Assembly (NCBI GenBank): GCA_947178465.1
Contig: CAMWYL010000221.1
Span: 1 to 5,691 of the forward strand
Reading direction: 5' to 3'
Length of the DNA stretch: 5,691 nucleotides
From: an uncultured Lachnospiraceae bacterium
Lineage (GTDB): Bacteria; Bacillota; Clostridia; Lachnospirales; Lachnospiraceae
Part shown: positions 5,265 to 5,691 of the stretch, in pieces
Position numbering within the stretch: position 1 is the stretch's first letter
How the letters are laid out: each line of letters begins with the position of its first letter
Position numbers and translations under genes: made by a program
Notes under the pieces: generated by a model
Seen by the model: only the letters and a program-made list of their open reading frames with translations
The model's database searches: none
Told to the model about the DNA's origin: nothing

Positions 5265-5691
5265 TCAGTTCTGCATCCTGACCTGTCCCTCTAAAAGCAT
5301 AGGATACCTTGCGAGCAGCGCCCCGTCAAGCTCCTCCCTGTGCATATCGACTGCCGTAATCTGATGGTTATTATATGTGGTATAGTAATAAATTCCCTTG
5401 TCCGCATTGCAGCAGGAAGTATAAATCGTAATCTCATACTTTTCCGGCTCGACCTCGCAACAGCCTCTCTGCTGTTCGACAGCACCGAGAATGTGGAAGA
5501 ATTGGCTCACACTCTCCACCTCCGAATCACCTGAAACCGCATTCATTTTTACAAAGGCGACCCGGATAAAGCGGGACTGCGAGGACAAATCTCCCGGAAG
5601 CCCCAGCGCGCCCATCCCACGGCTGTAGGTGCTCAGCGCAAGCTTGTCCGAAAAGCAGTTCTGCGGGTTTTTCGAGGACAAATGCATATAG
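5265..5691 (-). CDS. bsh: Bile salt hydrolase (choloylglycine hydrolase family), C-terminal part
   Basis: The enzyme hydrolyses the amide bond of glycine- or taurine-conjugated bile acids; it is a cytoplasmic Ntn-hydrolase that uses an N-terminal Cys. Only the last 141 codons are here. The frame is open to the right edge, so the Met at 5687 is internal and the catalytic Cys2 is outside the window. Strong landmarks are YSRGMGALGLPGDLSSQSRF followed by IR, where one Arg should be the active-site Arg near position 225-228 of clostridial enzymes. Others are VSQFFHILGAVEQQRGCC, YEITIYTSCCNADKGIYYYT and QITAVDMHREEL near the C-terminus. These fit bile salt hydrolase better than penicillin V acylase. 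The fragment appears intact, with a normal C-terminus. It is followed after 39 nt by the SulP gene on the same strand. Confidence 0.92.
   Translation of the reverse strand, partial: YMHLSSKNPQNCFSDKLALSTYSRGMGALGLPGDLSSQSRFIRVAFVKMNAVSGDSEVESVSQFFHILGAVEQQRGCCEVEPEKYEITIYTSCCNADKGIYYYTTYNNHQITAVDMHREELDGALLARYPMLLEGQVRMQN

Noticed and set aside
5265..5687. Complete 140-residue protein starting at Met 5687
   Set aside because: The frame stays open beyond this Met to the window edge, and the sequence matches the interior and C-terminus of bile salt hydrolases, which are about 320-330 residues long.

Overview
The window looks like chromosomal DNA from a gut-associated Clostridia bacterium, most likely a member of the Lachnospiraceae. 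The grounds are Gram-positive-style Shine-Dalgarno sequences, a DUF2975 plus small XRE regulator pair, a MutY of the clostridial type, and the C-terminal part of a bile salt hydrolase. No species can be named from the sequence alone, and no RNA gene, insertion sequence, CRISPR array or replication origin was seen.

Left part, + strand (1-867): the end of a DUF2975 membrane protein, a 73-residue Cro/XRE-type regulator, and an unrecognised 99-residue membrane protein coupled to the regulator by an ATGA overlap. This looks like a small regulatory unit in which a DNA-binding protein is made together with two membrane proteins. A nested inverted repeat (177-223) lies between the first two genes, and two hairpins (810-830 and 836-867) follow the third.

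Middle, + strand (868-1714): a possible promoter and a 12-bp palindrome, then a TTG-started gene encoding an XRE DNA-binding domain joined to a domain that reads like the cytoplasmic C-terminal domain of the flagellar/type III export protein FlhA. Two in-frame stops (TAG at 1400, TAA at 1427) cut the gene, yet the frame continues with recognisable FlhA-like sequence to 1714. It is best read as a recently broken gene, and it is the most unusual item here.

Right part, - strand (5691 down to 1668): four tightly spaced genes that look like one transcription unit: bile salt hydrolase (3' part only), a SulP-family anion transporter with a STAS domain, a TraX-family membrane protein, and adenine DNA glycosylase MutY. 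The gaps are 39 nt, a 4-nt overlap, and 10 nt. The order suggests that bile-acid deconjugation and anion transport are co-expressed, with traX and mutY downstream. mutY ends inside the 3' end of the broken XRE-FlhA-like gene, so the two transcription units converge with a 47-bp overlap.
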